DNA from: Cupriavidus sp. D39
Lineage (GTDB): Bacteria; Pseudomonadota; Gammaproteobacteria; Burkholderiales; Burkholderiaceae
Assembly: GCF_026627925.1 (NCBI RefSeq)
Contig: NZ_JAPNLE010000006.1
Coordinates: 124,001-188,000 of the forward strand
Reading direction: 5' to 3'
DNA length: 64,000 nucleotides
This document shows, one piece after another, positions 45,352-58,573 of this stretch. Both the position numbers and the translations under genes were made by a program. The notes beneath the pieces were generated by a model that made no database searches, was not told the DNA's origin, and was given only the letters and a program-made list of their open reading frames with translations. Positions within the stretch are counted from its first letter, which is position 1. Every line of letters starts with the position of its first letter.

Positions 45352-46857
45352 ATGCAAGGCTGGCAGAGCACCTTTTTGGGCGCGCGCGAGGTGCCGCGTG
45401 AACTCAGCAGTTTCGAATTGCAGACGTTCTTCACATACAGCCACGCCGAGCACGAACTGATCGGGCGACGGCGCGGCCCAACGATGAAGCTGGGCCTGGC
45501 GCTGCACATTGGCTTTTTGCGCATGAGCGGCTGCCTATTGGATGCGTTCAGTATCCTGCCACCAGTCCTGCTTCGCCACCTCGGCACGGAACTCGGCATC
45601 AATACGCCGGATCTAGCGTCCTTGCGGGCGCTCTACGCGCGTGGGCGAACGCTCTCCGACCATCAACTGCTGGCCTGCCAGACGCTCGGGTTTCGTTGGA
45701 TAACGGTACATCAACGTCGAGCCCTTGTGCGGGCGCTGCGTGATGAAGTGCTGCATTGCGCCGATCGGGACCGACTGCTGTCATATGCGCACCAGTGGCT
45801 GTATCAGCATCGACTGATCATCGTGCATGAGCGCGCCATCCGAAGCCTTGTCGCAGCGGCATTGACCGAGCTTGAGTCCGGTGCCTGCGCCTCGATCCAT
45901 TCGGCGGTACCTCCCGCGACATGGCGAAGATGGCTAGCCGCAATGGAACAAGCACGACCGGATGGTCAGCACGTCCAGAACTGGCTGTGGGCGGTCCCGG
46001 CGAAGCACTCGACGCGACAGTTCACCGAAGTGCTCGAACGTATCGAGTGGCTAGTCGAGATTGGCGTCGACCGCCATCGTTTCGGTCTCAACGATGTTTT
46101 GGTGCGCCGTTTTGCACGTCGCTTGGCGGCGCGGTCCCCATCGCTCAGCGCACGAATTAAGGAGCCGGCACGCACCGTCGAGCTGGGCTGCTTCCTGCGA
46201 TATTGCCTGCTCACTGCCACTGACCAACTGATCCTCATGTTTCAGCGCCGGGTGGCAGATCTATGGCGGCAGAGCGCGGAGGGTGTGAAGGCTCCCATCG
46301 ACTGGGCCGCACAATACCGGCAACTGCTCGATGAGCTGGCCAGCTTGAGTAGCGATGGGAGTATTCCGGATGCCGAGCTGCGCCCGCATCTGGCCCAATT
46401 GGTGGCCGACAAGCGCACTCAGCGCACACCGAGCCGGTCGTCTGCGATCAGGCTGCGGCTGATCGACGCCATCAGGCCCGTACGCGCGTTACTGGTCGCC
46501 GTCGCCAAGCTGCCCTGGCAAGCCACCGGCGAACACCCGGTAATTGACGCTCTGGGCAAGCTGCGCCACCTGTATGCGAAGGCCGTTCGAAGCTTACCCG
46601 ATGACGTGACCGCCCCTTGCCTAGGGCCAGCCTGGCTCGATGCGATCAGCGGTGCCGATCGCGAGCGCGCCTTCCGGGCACTTGAAGTCGCCACCCTGTT
46701 TGCCTTGCGCCGCGCCGTTCGCAACGGCTCAGTCTGGATCGAGCATTCATTGAGCTTCCGAGGTCGCGAGCGCTTGTTCCTGCCAGCCGAGCGTTGGCAG
46801 GCTGAAGCTCGGCGCCACTATACGCGGCTGTCGCTGCCAGCCCCGGCGGGCAGATAG
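45352..46857 (+). pseudogene. tnpA: Tn3-family transposase, truncated at half length
   Basis: 501 residues (MQGWQSTFLGAREVPRELSS) corresponding to the N-terminal DUF4158 region and linker of a Tn3 transposase of about 990 residues. The sequence is cut after RRHYTRLSLPAPAGR and the DDE domain is absent. Downstream DNA is part of an SDR gene, so a deletion or recombination removed the other half. Not functional. Confidence 0.88.
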
Positions 46858-47165
46858 CTGATGGCGACGTCTGCTCCCCGGCGTCCCGCGAGTCGGCCAG
46901 AACCCCGATAGCTAACTTCGCCATGGTCGGGCCGTGGCGTCATTTTGTCCGCAAGTCCGGGCCACTGCTGGGTCTGTTCGGAGAAGGGCGCGCCGGTATA
47001 CTCGTGCCTGGGATCGCGCAGCCGCAGCGTGCTCGCAGGGCCCCCGCCCACTGCGGCACTCGGCGCCTCGCCTTGCCCCGCGGCAGATGCTCTCGAGACC
47101 ATCGGCGAGGAGCCCGCTCCCCGACCCAGCCGCCGCCGGGCCGGTGAGATATCGTCATTGGACAT
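46845..47165 (-). pseudogene. Short-chain dehydrogenase/reductase gene, 5' fragment with internal deletion
   Basis: From ATG 47165 with GAGGAATCATC upstream: MSNDDISPARRRLG..., then PFSEQTQQWPGLADKMTPRP and SYRGSGRLAGR, as in SDRs of the YhdG/general-stress type. The coenzyme-binding TGGDSGIGRA segment expected next is missing, and the frame jumps straight to RGADVAISYLPA, after which it ends at the Tn3 junction. Confidence 0.6.
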
Positions 47166-48383
47166 GATGATTCCTCCTTTAACGTCGGATAGCTGGGCAA
47201 CCTGCTCGCAGCCATACTCAGTCGATGACCGACGGCGTGCAATACCCAGGCCAGGTGCATTCGACAGCAGGCCAAATCCCCCATCTAGAGCTCGCTCGCT
47301 CGTAGTGATTGCCAGTGCAGATGGATCCACGTGTGTAGAAACTGCGCGCCTGGGGAATCCCTTGCAGGTAAAAGAGCGTCAATGGACCGGACTAGGGCGG
47401 GTGGGGGCGATCCGGCACGCCTGGACGCTTCGGCTCGTAGCGGTCGAGTTTACGGGGAGCGTTTTCGTGCGCGAATGGCATCAAGCAGGCGCGGAAGAAA
47501 GCCGCAATGGAAATTTGGCGAGTTCGCAGGATCGCCGATGGGTGATTGGCCATGGCTCCCTCGTGCAAGGCATTGCCCTCTAGCCCCCTGAGGGCGAGAT
47601 CCTCCAGATGGGGAGTGTATGAAATCGCGATGGAGGACGCCCCGGCGCGCAATACCGATAAGGGGGATTTGGCATTATTGCGGCTGGTGCCACGAGGGCT
47701 TCGATGGGTTGCCGTCCCACAAAAAAGCACCGTGGACGGGAGCGACTCGCGGTGCATGGGTCCAGCAGGACCAATCATAGACGGCCCCCTTGGGGGAGAG
47801 ACCGTGCTTTCGGTATAGCCAGAAGAGGAACTTGCCGAAACGGGTCTTCGCTAGGTGCGTTAGCAGACATTCGCACCGCCGAGCCACGTGCATCCTAGAA
47901 GCCCCACTGTAAGGAGGTTCTTCTCAACCTTTCATTCGCCTCGCCGCTCTTCCTGGTGCCGGCGGGGCTTTTCTTGTCCCTCGTCGGGCCGACAGTCATC
48001 AAGGAAATGCTCGCCGTTGCGCGCGTCGGGAAAACTGTCATTGCGCTGTGACCGGCGTGCCCGATTCTGACCCATTGCCCGCAACTCGCGGGCAATTTTC
48101 TTAGGGCTCTAGTTTTTTGACGCCGCATGCCCGCGCGCGCAGTTGCGGCCCGAACGGGAATGCTGCCGGCCCTGGGGAAATATTGACGAGGTGACCCATG
48201 GCTTGGTGGGCACTATGGCATGGGGTTAGGCGGCCCGCCGCAACCGGTATCAAGGAGCGATCGCGGACGATATGGACTGGATTCCACAAGCCAAAGCGCT
48301 GGGTTGCCCATAATCTTTGCGTTGCACTTCTATTCTGCTTACATTATGAATGGATGAACCGTAGGATGTGAAACGGGGGCGAC
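47166..48383. other. 1.2 kb with no supported gene
   Basis: GC-rich sequence between remnants. Minus-strand frames such as 47675-47893 have acceptable composition but no second line of evidence. A terminator lies at 48075-48103. An AAGGAGG near 47910 precedes a possible short hydrophobic peptide ending at 48051, but no start codon fits. Confidence 0.4.
48075..48103 (+). terminator. Rho-independent terminator
   Basis: Stem ATTGCCCGC / GCGGGCAAT with loop AACTC followed by TTTTCTT. Orphaned: no upstream gene can be named. Confidence 0.75.
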
Positions 48384-48701
48384 ATGCGCGCGAATAAGTT
48401 TGCGAGAGGATACCTGGAATTGGCTGGCATCCTGGCGGTGGCAGCCGGCCGGACCGTTCAACGCGGCGAAGGACCAGCGAAAGGTGACTTAGTCACGGCT
48501 CATAGCGAGTCGGATCCCTCAGTGGAGTTCAATTTGCTCATCATCGAATCGAACGCACCGGGCAAGTGGGTTGCAGAGGTCTTTGGCATTGGATGCGGGC
48601 TTGAGTCATTGGCCACGTTTGACGGCCTAGATCTAGGGGACCAAGTGCAAATCTCGCTGGAAGAGATTTCAGGGATCATTAGGCACACTTCGGCGCAATA
48701 A
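48384..48701 (+). CDS. Hypothetical protein
   Basis: 105 residues (MRANKFARGYLELAGILAVA...), mixed alpha/beta, with SVEFNLLIIESNAPGKWVAE in the middle and LDLGDQVQISLEEISGIIRH at the end. Coding composition is good and an isolated start follows GGGGGCGAC. No family recognised and no neighbours to help. Confidence 0.5.
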   Translation: MRANKFARGYLELAGILAVAAGRTVQRGEGPAKGDLVTAHSESDPSVEFNLLIIESNAPGKWVAEVFGIGCGLESLATFDGLDLGDQVQISLEEISGIIRHTSAQ

Positions 48702-49794
48702 TGGCAACTCGGGGGGCCTCCTTCATGGCGAGGGAGCCGGGAATTCCCTCATCATGGCACGCGTGAAGCGAGACCTATCGTGGCGGCAGAGATATCGCAA
48801 GACGTCCGCCTGCCGATTGTGGTGGCGGTGATCCTGGCTATCACCCCCATGGGACCCCGCGGATAGTCTTCGGACATCGTCGCACCAACCGAATCGCTAC
48901 GGCTAGCTCGCTTTATACCCATCGCGGCGCCGCAACAAAATAGGGTAAACCGCGGCGAATGCGGTGCTGCACACATAGTCCATGGCTTGGTTCATCAAGA
49001 ACGCATCTTGATGAATTGTTGCAGTGAGATTTTGATTTATGCTCGATTCCGCACAAAACAAGCCACGAGTGGACCTGGCATTTTTTGACCGCAGGCGAAG
49101 CCCGGGGGTCTTTGCCGGTCTGAAGCTCTCGCCCGCGCGAGTTGCTAGCCGAACATCGTTGCGCTACTGCTGGGCACCGAGGACCGAAGGCAATAATCAT
49201 GGTGTTGACGGCCCCCGAACTCATTTGCGCCGCTTCGCAGGATGGTGCGGTGCGACGGGGACTGGCGCAACTCAATCACGCAATAAACCGCCGTTTCCGC
49301 GTACCCAATTCTCGACGAAGCCGGAAACTCCGGCAGGAGCGGGCATCTTGGCAAACCGAACTGGCCGCTGCCGTGAGCTGAATATACGCAGCAGGTAAGG
49401 CGGAGGGACCGCAAGACCTCATCGACTAAGCAGGAGGGACAGCTCTCAGCGATGACACCCTTGGGTGAGAGACATGCATTCCGATCAAGTGCCAGGATGC
49501 GATCCACATCTAGCTTCCAGGCTATCTGGGCGCCTAGTGATCTGACGACCCCGGCACTTTGGATCGACGCACGAAGCTGATTTTCCCATCGCGTTCCATG
49601 ACAACCCGATCCACCGCCGATAGCGATTCCGTGTGCAAGGAAGACTAAGGCTACGCTGAACAAGCTGGGCAAATTGAGTTACGCAGGTTGATCAGGAGCC
49701 CGTTCGGCCGGAAAAATAGCTGTGGCGACGAGAATTTGCCCTCGCGCGCCCCAATTGGGGTGTGTTGGCGGGGTGCCCGCCCCGCATTCGCCCT
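48702..49794. other. 1.1 kb with no supported gene
   Basis: Several overlapping frames on both strands (for example 49145-49672 minus) but none with motifs, a good start region or support from context. Probably decayed DNA between IS elements. Confidence 0.4.
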
Positions 49795-50769
49795 TTACGG
49801 GCGGACTGCTCCCATCAGATGCCCTCGACTCAAATAGAGATTGGCCAGCGCCAGCGCCGTGAAGGCTCGGCCGGCATTCTTCTTCAGGCCGCGGTAGCGG
49901 ACTTTCGTGAAGCCCCACAGGCGCTTAACCACGGCGAAGACATGCTCAACCCGGGCCCGGATCTTCGATTTGTTACGGTTCTTCCCGCGTTGCACTTCGT
50001 CAATCTCCCCGTTTCTGCGGGTCCGCTGATTGGTGAAGTCCTTGGCGTGCGGCGCCTTCGATGCGATCAGCTCCTGCTGACTGGCGTATGCGCTGTCACC
50101 GTACACACGCCGCTCCTCCCCATGCAGAAGCTGGGGCAGCGCATGCTTGTCGTGAACGTTGGCCGGCGTCACCACCGCGGAATGGGCCAACCCGCTCTGA
50201 CTATCCACGCCAATGTGCAACTTCATGCCAAAGTACCACTGCTGGCCTTTGCGGGTCTGATGCATCTCGGGGTCGCGCGACTTCTCTTCATTTTTCGTCG
50301 AGCTGGGCGCACCAATAATTGTGGCATCGACAATTGTGCCGGTCTTCAGCTTCACGCCATTGGCTTGCAGGAGTCGGCCAACCTCCGCGAACAGCCGTTC
50401 GGCAAGCTGATGTTTCTCCAGCAGCCGCCGAAACTTCAATACCGTGGTGGCGTCCGGCACCGGCTCACGACCCAGGTCAATTCCTACGAAGCGGCGCAGG
50501 CTGGCGCTGTCATATAGCGCTTCCTCGCAAGCCAGATCTGCCAGGTTGAACCAGTGCTGCAGAAAGTGGATGCGCAGCATCCGCTCCAGACCAATGGGCC
50601 GCCGGCCATTGCCTGCCTTCGGATAGTAGGGCTCAATCACGGCGCACAATGCCGCCCACGGCACGATCTGATCCATCGTCGCCAGAAACTCTTCACGTCG
50701 CGTTGGCTTGCGGTGTTGCTCGAAACCTGCACATTGATCTGCACCCGCTGCCAACGTCATCTGCTTCAT
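49795..50769 (-). CDS. IS5-family transposase
   Basis: 324 residues from ATG 50769 (MKQMTLAAGADQCAGFEQHR). The DDE residues are in TIVDATIIGAPSST, YGDSAYAS and ARVEHVFAVVKRLWG. Apparently intact. The IS boundaries are not certain: I could not match inverted ends by eye. Confidence 0.9.
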   Translation of the reverse strand: MKQMTLAAGADQCAGFEQHRKPTRREEFLATMDQIVPWAALCAVIEPYYPKAGNGRRPIGLERMLRIHFLQHWFNLADLACEEALYDSASLRRFVGIDLGREPVPDATTVLKFRRLLEKHQLAERLFAEVGRLLQANGVKLKTGTIVDATIIGAPSSTKNEEKSRDPEMHQTRKGQQWYFGMKLHIGVDSQSGLAHSAVVTPANVHDKHALPQLLHGEERRVYGDSAYASQQELIASKAPHAKDFTNQRTRRNGEIDEVQRGKNRNKSKIRARVEHVFAVVKRLWGFTKVRYRGLKKNAGRAFTALALANLYLSRGHLMGAVRP

Positions 50770-50848
50770 GTTCATCTCTTTGCGCTCGTGATTCTTCAAA
50801 TAACGCGCCTTCTCACGAATCGGAGGACTTGATCAGCATTGCCCTAAG

Positions 50849-50889
50849 CTCTGCACCCTCTGCACCCTCTGCACCCTCTGCACCCTCTG
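50849..50889 (+). repeat. 9-bp tandem repeat (CTCTGCACC)x4.5
   Basis: Four perfect copies of CTCTGCACC plus CTCTG, next to the 5' side of the IS5 transposase gene. Confidence 0.9.
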
Positions 50890-51051
50890 GAACCATCGGA
50901 TGCCCTTGTAGGATCACGACCGGCAGATTTGCCTGCCGGCGTGGCCTAGCATCAAAGCATCCGGAGCGCCCGCCATTTCGGCACCTCACGTGCCGGCGCC
51001 TGGTGGGCGCTTTTTTTGCCCCTCCCGGCTTTTGGATCAATGGAGACATTG

Positions 51052-51474
51052 ATGGACAACCACCTGCATCACACACCGCTGCGGCTCGCGCTGGCCGGCA
51101 GCATCACGATTGCCGCCTTCTCGCTGCTCGCGGGCCCCGCGCTCGCCGCCGACGAAATGGTGATCCGCACCATGGGCCCCGTCAGCTACATCTGCGGGGG
51201 CATTGCCGCGGACGAACAGCAGCAACTGGCCGCGCAGCAGAGGAACTTCAACATCGGCCTGCTGTTCACCCAGGGCGAGCGCGGTGAATACCTCGCCGAC
51301 GTTGCCGTCAAGATGACCCGCGAAGGTCATGAAGTGGCCAGCTTTACCGCGTCCGGGCCCAAGTGCCTGATCAAGGCCCCGCAAGGCAGCTACAATATCG
51401 AAGCGACTTATAAGGGACAGACCAAGTCGATCAACGTGAATACGGGCACCTACAACGCGCAACTGCGCTGGTAA
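51052..51474 (+). CDS. Exported hypothetical protein with carboxypeptidase-regulatory-like fold
   Basis: 140 residues. A signal peptide ends at GPALAA-DEM (about residue 28). The mature part includes YICGGIAADEQQQLAAQQRN, a Cys pair, and SYNIEATYKGQTKSINVNTG, a pattern of small periplasmic beta-sandwich proteins. ATG 51052 was chosen for the GGAG eight bases upstream. Function unknown. Confidence 0.65.
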   Translation: MDNHLHHTPLRLALAGSITIAAFSLLAGPALAADEMVIRTMGPVSYICGGIAADEQQQLAAQQRNFNIGLLFTQGERGEYLADVAVKMTREGHEVASFTASGPKCLIKAPQGSYNIEATYKGQTKSINVNTGTYNAQLRW

Positions 51475-51504
51475 GGCGCCAGGGGGCACGTGGCCCAGGA
51501 CCGG

Positions 51505-52025
51505 ACCGAGAAGGGCGGCAGGCAACGGCCCTAAATAGTCGATGCCTTTGAAGCGCACAAGTTCGCTGATCTGCTGGAAGCCAAGATCAGCCTCACCGCC
51601 CGCCACCAACTCGCCGGCTTGAGTGCCCGACACGGGTTGCATTACCTTGTCCTTGACCTGATCGGCGATGCCCATTCTCTTAAACAGCTCTGCGATATTG
51701 AACCCGCTCGGCCCTGCCGAGTACGCGACCGTTCTGGCTGCCAACACCGCCCTCTTGACCGCGTCGCTGGACGAGATGTCGGGCCTTGGCAGGCCACTGC
51801 GCACCGCAATGCCGACGCCCGCCTTCGCGAAGTCTGCCCGACTGCCGGCGACCAGCTTGCCGTCCGAACTCAGCTTGTCGATGGTGGGTGAGGCGATGAT
51901 GATGATGTCGAACGTCGCACCGTCATTGACGTTCTTAGCGATGCCTTCAGTACCACCCCAGATCAGGCTGACCTTGTGGTCACTCGATCTTTCGAAGGCA
52001 GAGACAAGTTCTAGGACGGGCTCCT
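51505..52025 (-). pseudogene. ModA-like substrate-binding protein, internal fragment
   Basis: About 170 codons of a periplasmic binding protein of the molybdate-binding type: PVLELVSAFERSSDHKVSLI, ATFDIIIIASPTIDKL, then VAYSAGPSGFNIAELFKRMG and a late GIDYLGPLPA. The signal peptide and first strand are missing at the 5' side, where the intergenic repeat begins, and the C-terminal lobe is cut after LPA. Confidence 0.65.
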
Positions 52026-52037
52026 TGACGAGGGTTG

Positions 52038-52200
52038 GCCTGTGGATAAGCGGCGCGCGGCCAGTTAGCCGACGGCCTCTGCCGACTTGATTAAAATTGA
52101 TGCATAGAGGGGCAACCACGTCCTCCCGCCGGCGCGGATCTCCACAGCCGTAATCTCTCGAACAACCTTGAAGTCCAGCGCTCTCAGAAGACGGCACAAC
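52038..52200 (+). repeat. Diverged intergenic repeat, copy B
   Basis: Collinear with 761-924. It lies immediately upstream of the modA-like fragment. The two copies bracket the 51 kb of mobile and defence DNA. Confidence 0.7.
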
Positions 52201-52479
52201 CCTCGATTCGGGGTGCGCTCAAGATTCGGACTTTTTCGTATGCCAGGCGTTCAGGGCGGGCGTTCGAATGTCGCTGAGCGACCCTAAAAAGCCGACCAGA
52301 AATATAGCGCGACCGTCCGGAAGGTCGAGACAAACGGTCACTCGGGTCGCTGCAAGTTTCATGATGGACAGGCCCGACATACAACGTATCGATGAACCGA
52401 TACACCGCTATGCTCGGCGCGAACGGTTACGAAAAACGCGTAGCCCACACGGAATCGATCAGTTCTTCCGATGTCCGAG

Positions 52480-52800
52480 TTTGAGGTCGCGAATACTCGA
52501 AGAAGCCCGCGCCGGGGTCGAAGCCGGTGCCCTCGCGCCCCAGCGTGCTGTCGAGATCGAAGCGGAAGCCGTCGACATGGAAGCACTCGGCCCAGTAGCG
52601 CAGCGAATCCATCACCATCTGCAGCATTCCGGCAGCGTGGTCCGCGCCAGCTCCTTGCGGCCGTTGGCCGAGAACAGGCACAGGTCGATGCGCGCGGCAT
52701 TGGCTGAGAACACGGCAAAGTTGAGCCCGAGCGCGTCCCAGTGCGCGCCGAGCGGGTAGGGTTTGCCGGGCAGCATGCGGGTGGCGGGGACCAGGGGCAA
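52480..52800 (-). pseudogene. glgX: glgX (glycogen debranching enzyme) remnant
   Basis: The 5' part, downstream of glgB, reads LPGKPYPLGAHWDALGLNFA then VFSANAARIDLCLFS: the GlgX N-terminal CBM48 region. After about 60 codons it jumps, out of frame, to MLQMVMDSLRYWAECFHVDG then FRFDLDSTLGREGTGFDPGA, the catalytic region normally several hundred residues later. It is cut again after GFFEYS. A large internal deletion plus a 3' truncation at the island border destroyed the gene. Confidence 0.8.
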
Positions 52801-52801
52801 G

Positions 52802-55094
52802 TCAGGCTCCTTCCGGGATGAAGCGCAGGACCAGCGTGGTCAGCGGCGGGAGGGTGAGCGTGAGCGATGCGGGCAGGCCGTGCGAGGGCGTGGCGCTGGC
52901 AAGGACTTCGCCGCCGTTGCCCACGTTGCTGCCGCCATAGCAGGCGGCGTCGGTGTTGACGCACTCCTGCCAGCGGCCCGCGAATGGGACGCCCAGGCGG
53001 TAGCCGGGGCGCACCACCGGCGTCATGTTGACCACCGCCAGCACCACTTCGCGGCCGCCGGGCGCAGCCCGGCGCAGGTAGGCGAACACGCTGTTGTGGC
53101 TGTCGTCGCCCACCACCCAGCTAAAGCCCTCGGGCCGGTGGTCCAGCGCATGCAGTGCCGGCAGTTTCCGGTGCAGGTGGTTGAGATCGCGTATCAGCGC
53201 CTGCATGCCGCGATGCTCGGGCTGCTCCAGCAGGAACCAGTCCAGCTCGGTGTCGTGGTTCCACTCCCGCCATTGGGCGAACTCGGCGCCCATGTAGAGC
53301 AGCTTCTTGCCGGGGTGCGTCCACATAAAGCCGTAGTAGGCACGCAGGTTGGCAAAGCGCTGCCAGTTGTCGCCGGGCGTCTTGCCGATCATCGAGCCCT
53401 TGCCATGCACGACTTCGTCGTGCGAGATCGGCAGCACGAAGGCCTCGGACCAAGCATAGATCATGCCGAAGGTCATGTCCTGGTGGTGCCAGGCACGGTG
53501 CACGGGATCATGCGTGAGATAACGCAGCGTGTCGTGCATCCACCCCATATTCCACTTGAAGCTGAAGCCCAGCCCGCCACTTTCCACTGACGTGGTCACG
53601 CCGGGCCAGGCGGTGGATTCCTCGGCGATGGTCATGGCGCCCCGGCAGCGGTCGCGCACCACGGTGTTGAGCTCGCGCAGGAAGGCCACCGCCTCCAGGT
53701 TCTCGCGTCCGCCGAAGCGGTTGGGGACCCACTGGCCGGGCTCGCGGCTGTAGTCGCGGTACAGCATCGACGCCACCGCATCCACGCGCAGGCCGTCGAT
53801 ATGGTAGTGCTCCAGCCAGTGCAGGGCGCTGGCTAGCATGAAGCCGCGCACTTCGTTGCGGCCCAGGTTGTAGATCAGCGTGTTCCAGTCCTGGTGGAAG
53901 CCCTCGCGCGGGTCCCGGTACTCGTAGAGCGCGGTGCCGTCGAATTCGGCCAGGCCGTGCGGATCGGTGGGGAAATGCGCCGGCACCCAGTCCAGGATGA
54001 CGCCGATACCGGCCTCGTGGCAGCGGTCGACAAAGGCGGCGAACGCCTGCGGCGGTCCCAGCCGCGCGGTGGGCGCGAACAGCGACAGCGGCTGGTAGCC
54101 CCAGGAGCCGCCAAAGGGATGCTCCATCACTGGCAGCAGCTCGATATGGGTGAAGCCCAGTTCGCGCACATACGGGATCAGCCGGCCGGCCAGGCGCTCC
54201 CAGCCGTGCACGGGATCGTTGGCCTCGGCGAGCCATGAGGTGACGTGCATCTCGTAGATGGACATGGGCGCGGCGTGCGCGTCGGTGGCGGCGCGATGGC
54301 GCATCCAGGCCTGGTCGTTCCAGGTATACGGCGGCGCCGACGTGCCCGGCTGCGCTACCACCGAGGCGGTGGCAGGCGGCGCCTCCGTAGCCAGTGCCAC
54401 CGGATCGGCCTTGTCGGGTAGCGGCTCGCCGTGCGCGCCGAGCAGGTCGAATTTGTAGCGGCTGCCCGGGGCGGCGCCCATCGCGCCGGGAATGAACAGC
54501 TCCCAGATGCCGGCGCCATGACGCAGTCGCATCGGATGCCGCACCGGGTTCCAGCCGTTGAAGTCGCCGATCACCGAAACCCGCCGTGCATTGGGCGCCC
54601 ATACGGCAAAGCGCACGCCGTTGACGCCGTCCAGGACCTGTGCCTGCGCGCCCAGGCAGCGGCCCAGCTCGAAGTGGCGCCCCTCGGCGATCAGGTGCAG
54701 GTCGAGGTCGCCCAGCAAGGTGCCAAAGGCATAGGGATCGGCGCTGAGCTGCTCGCTGCCGTCCGGCCAGCGCATGCCCAGGCGATAGTCACGTGCGCCC
54801 GCGGTGCCGGGCAGGGCCCCGGCGAAGATGCCGCCGGGGTGGAGGCGCTCCAGTTCGGCCAGCCGCGTGCCGTCGGCGGTGGCGAGCCAGGCCGATTGCG
54901 CGCCCGGCAGGCAGGCTCGCACCACGGTATGGCCCCCTGCGGGATGCGGCCCGAGGACGGCGAAGGGGTCGGCATGGCGCGCCGCCAGTAGGGCTTCCAG
55001 GCCCGGCACCGCCAGCGGTGGCGTGGCGGGCGGTGCGCCAGGCGTGTCCCGAGGGGCCCGCTTGTCCTTCTGGCCGTCGCGGGGCGGGGCGCTC

Positions 55095-55108
<14 letters not shown>
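52802..55108 (-). CDS. glgB: 1,4-alpha-glucan branching enzyme
   Basis: 768 residues from ATG 55108. It has an N-terminal CBM48 repeat, then a GH13 barrel with [20 protein letters not shown] (catalytic Asp), [12 protein letters not shown] (catalytic Glu) and [15 protein letters not shown] (transition-state Asp). It makes alpha-1,6 branches in glycogen or the GlgE-made glucan. Its start overlaps the end of the treS-maltokinase gene by 14 bases, so the genes are co-translated. Intact. Confidence 0.95.

Positions 55109-58569
<3,461 letters not shown>

Positions 58570-58573
<4 letters not shown>

Noticed and set aside
46923..47600. Plus-strand frames over the SDR fragment
   Set aside because: The minus strand encodes recognisable SDR sequence with a good start site; the plus frames have no support.
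47910..48051. Short hydrophobic peptide after AAGGAGG
   Set aside because: The frame ending at 48051 has no acceptable start codon at the right distance from the ribosome binding site.
51037..52197. Single 386-residue minus-strand protein
   Set aside because: Only the middle (about 51505-52025) is ModA-like; the 5' part is the intergenic repeat and the 3' part is antisense to an exported protein gene.
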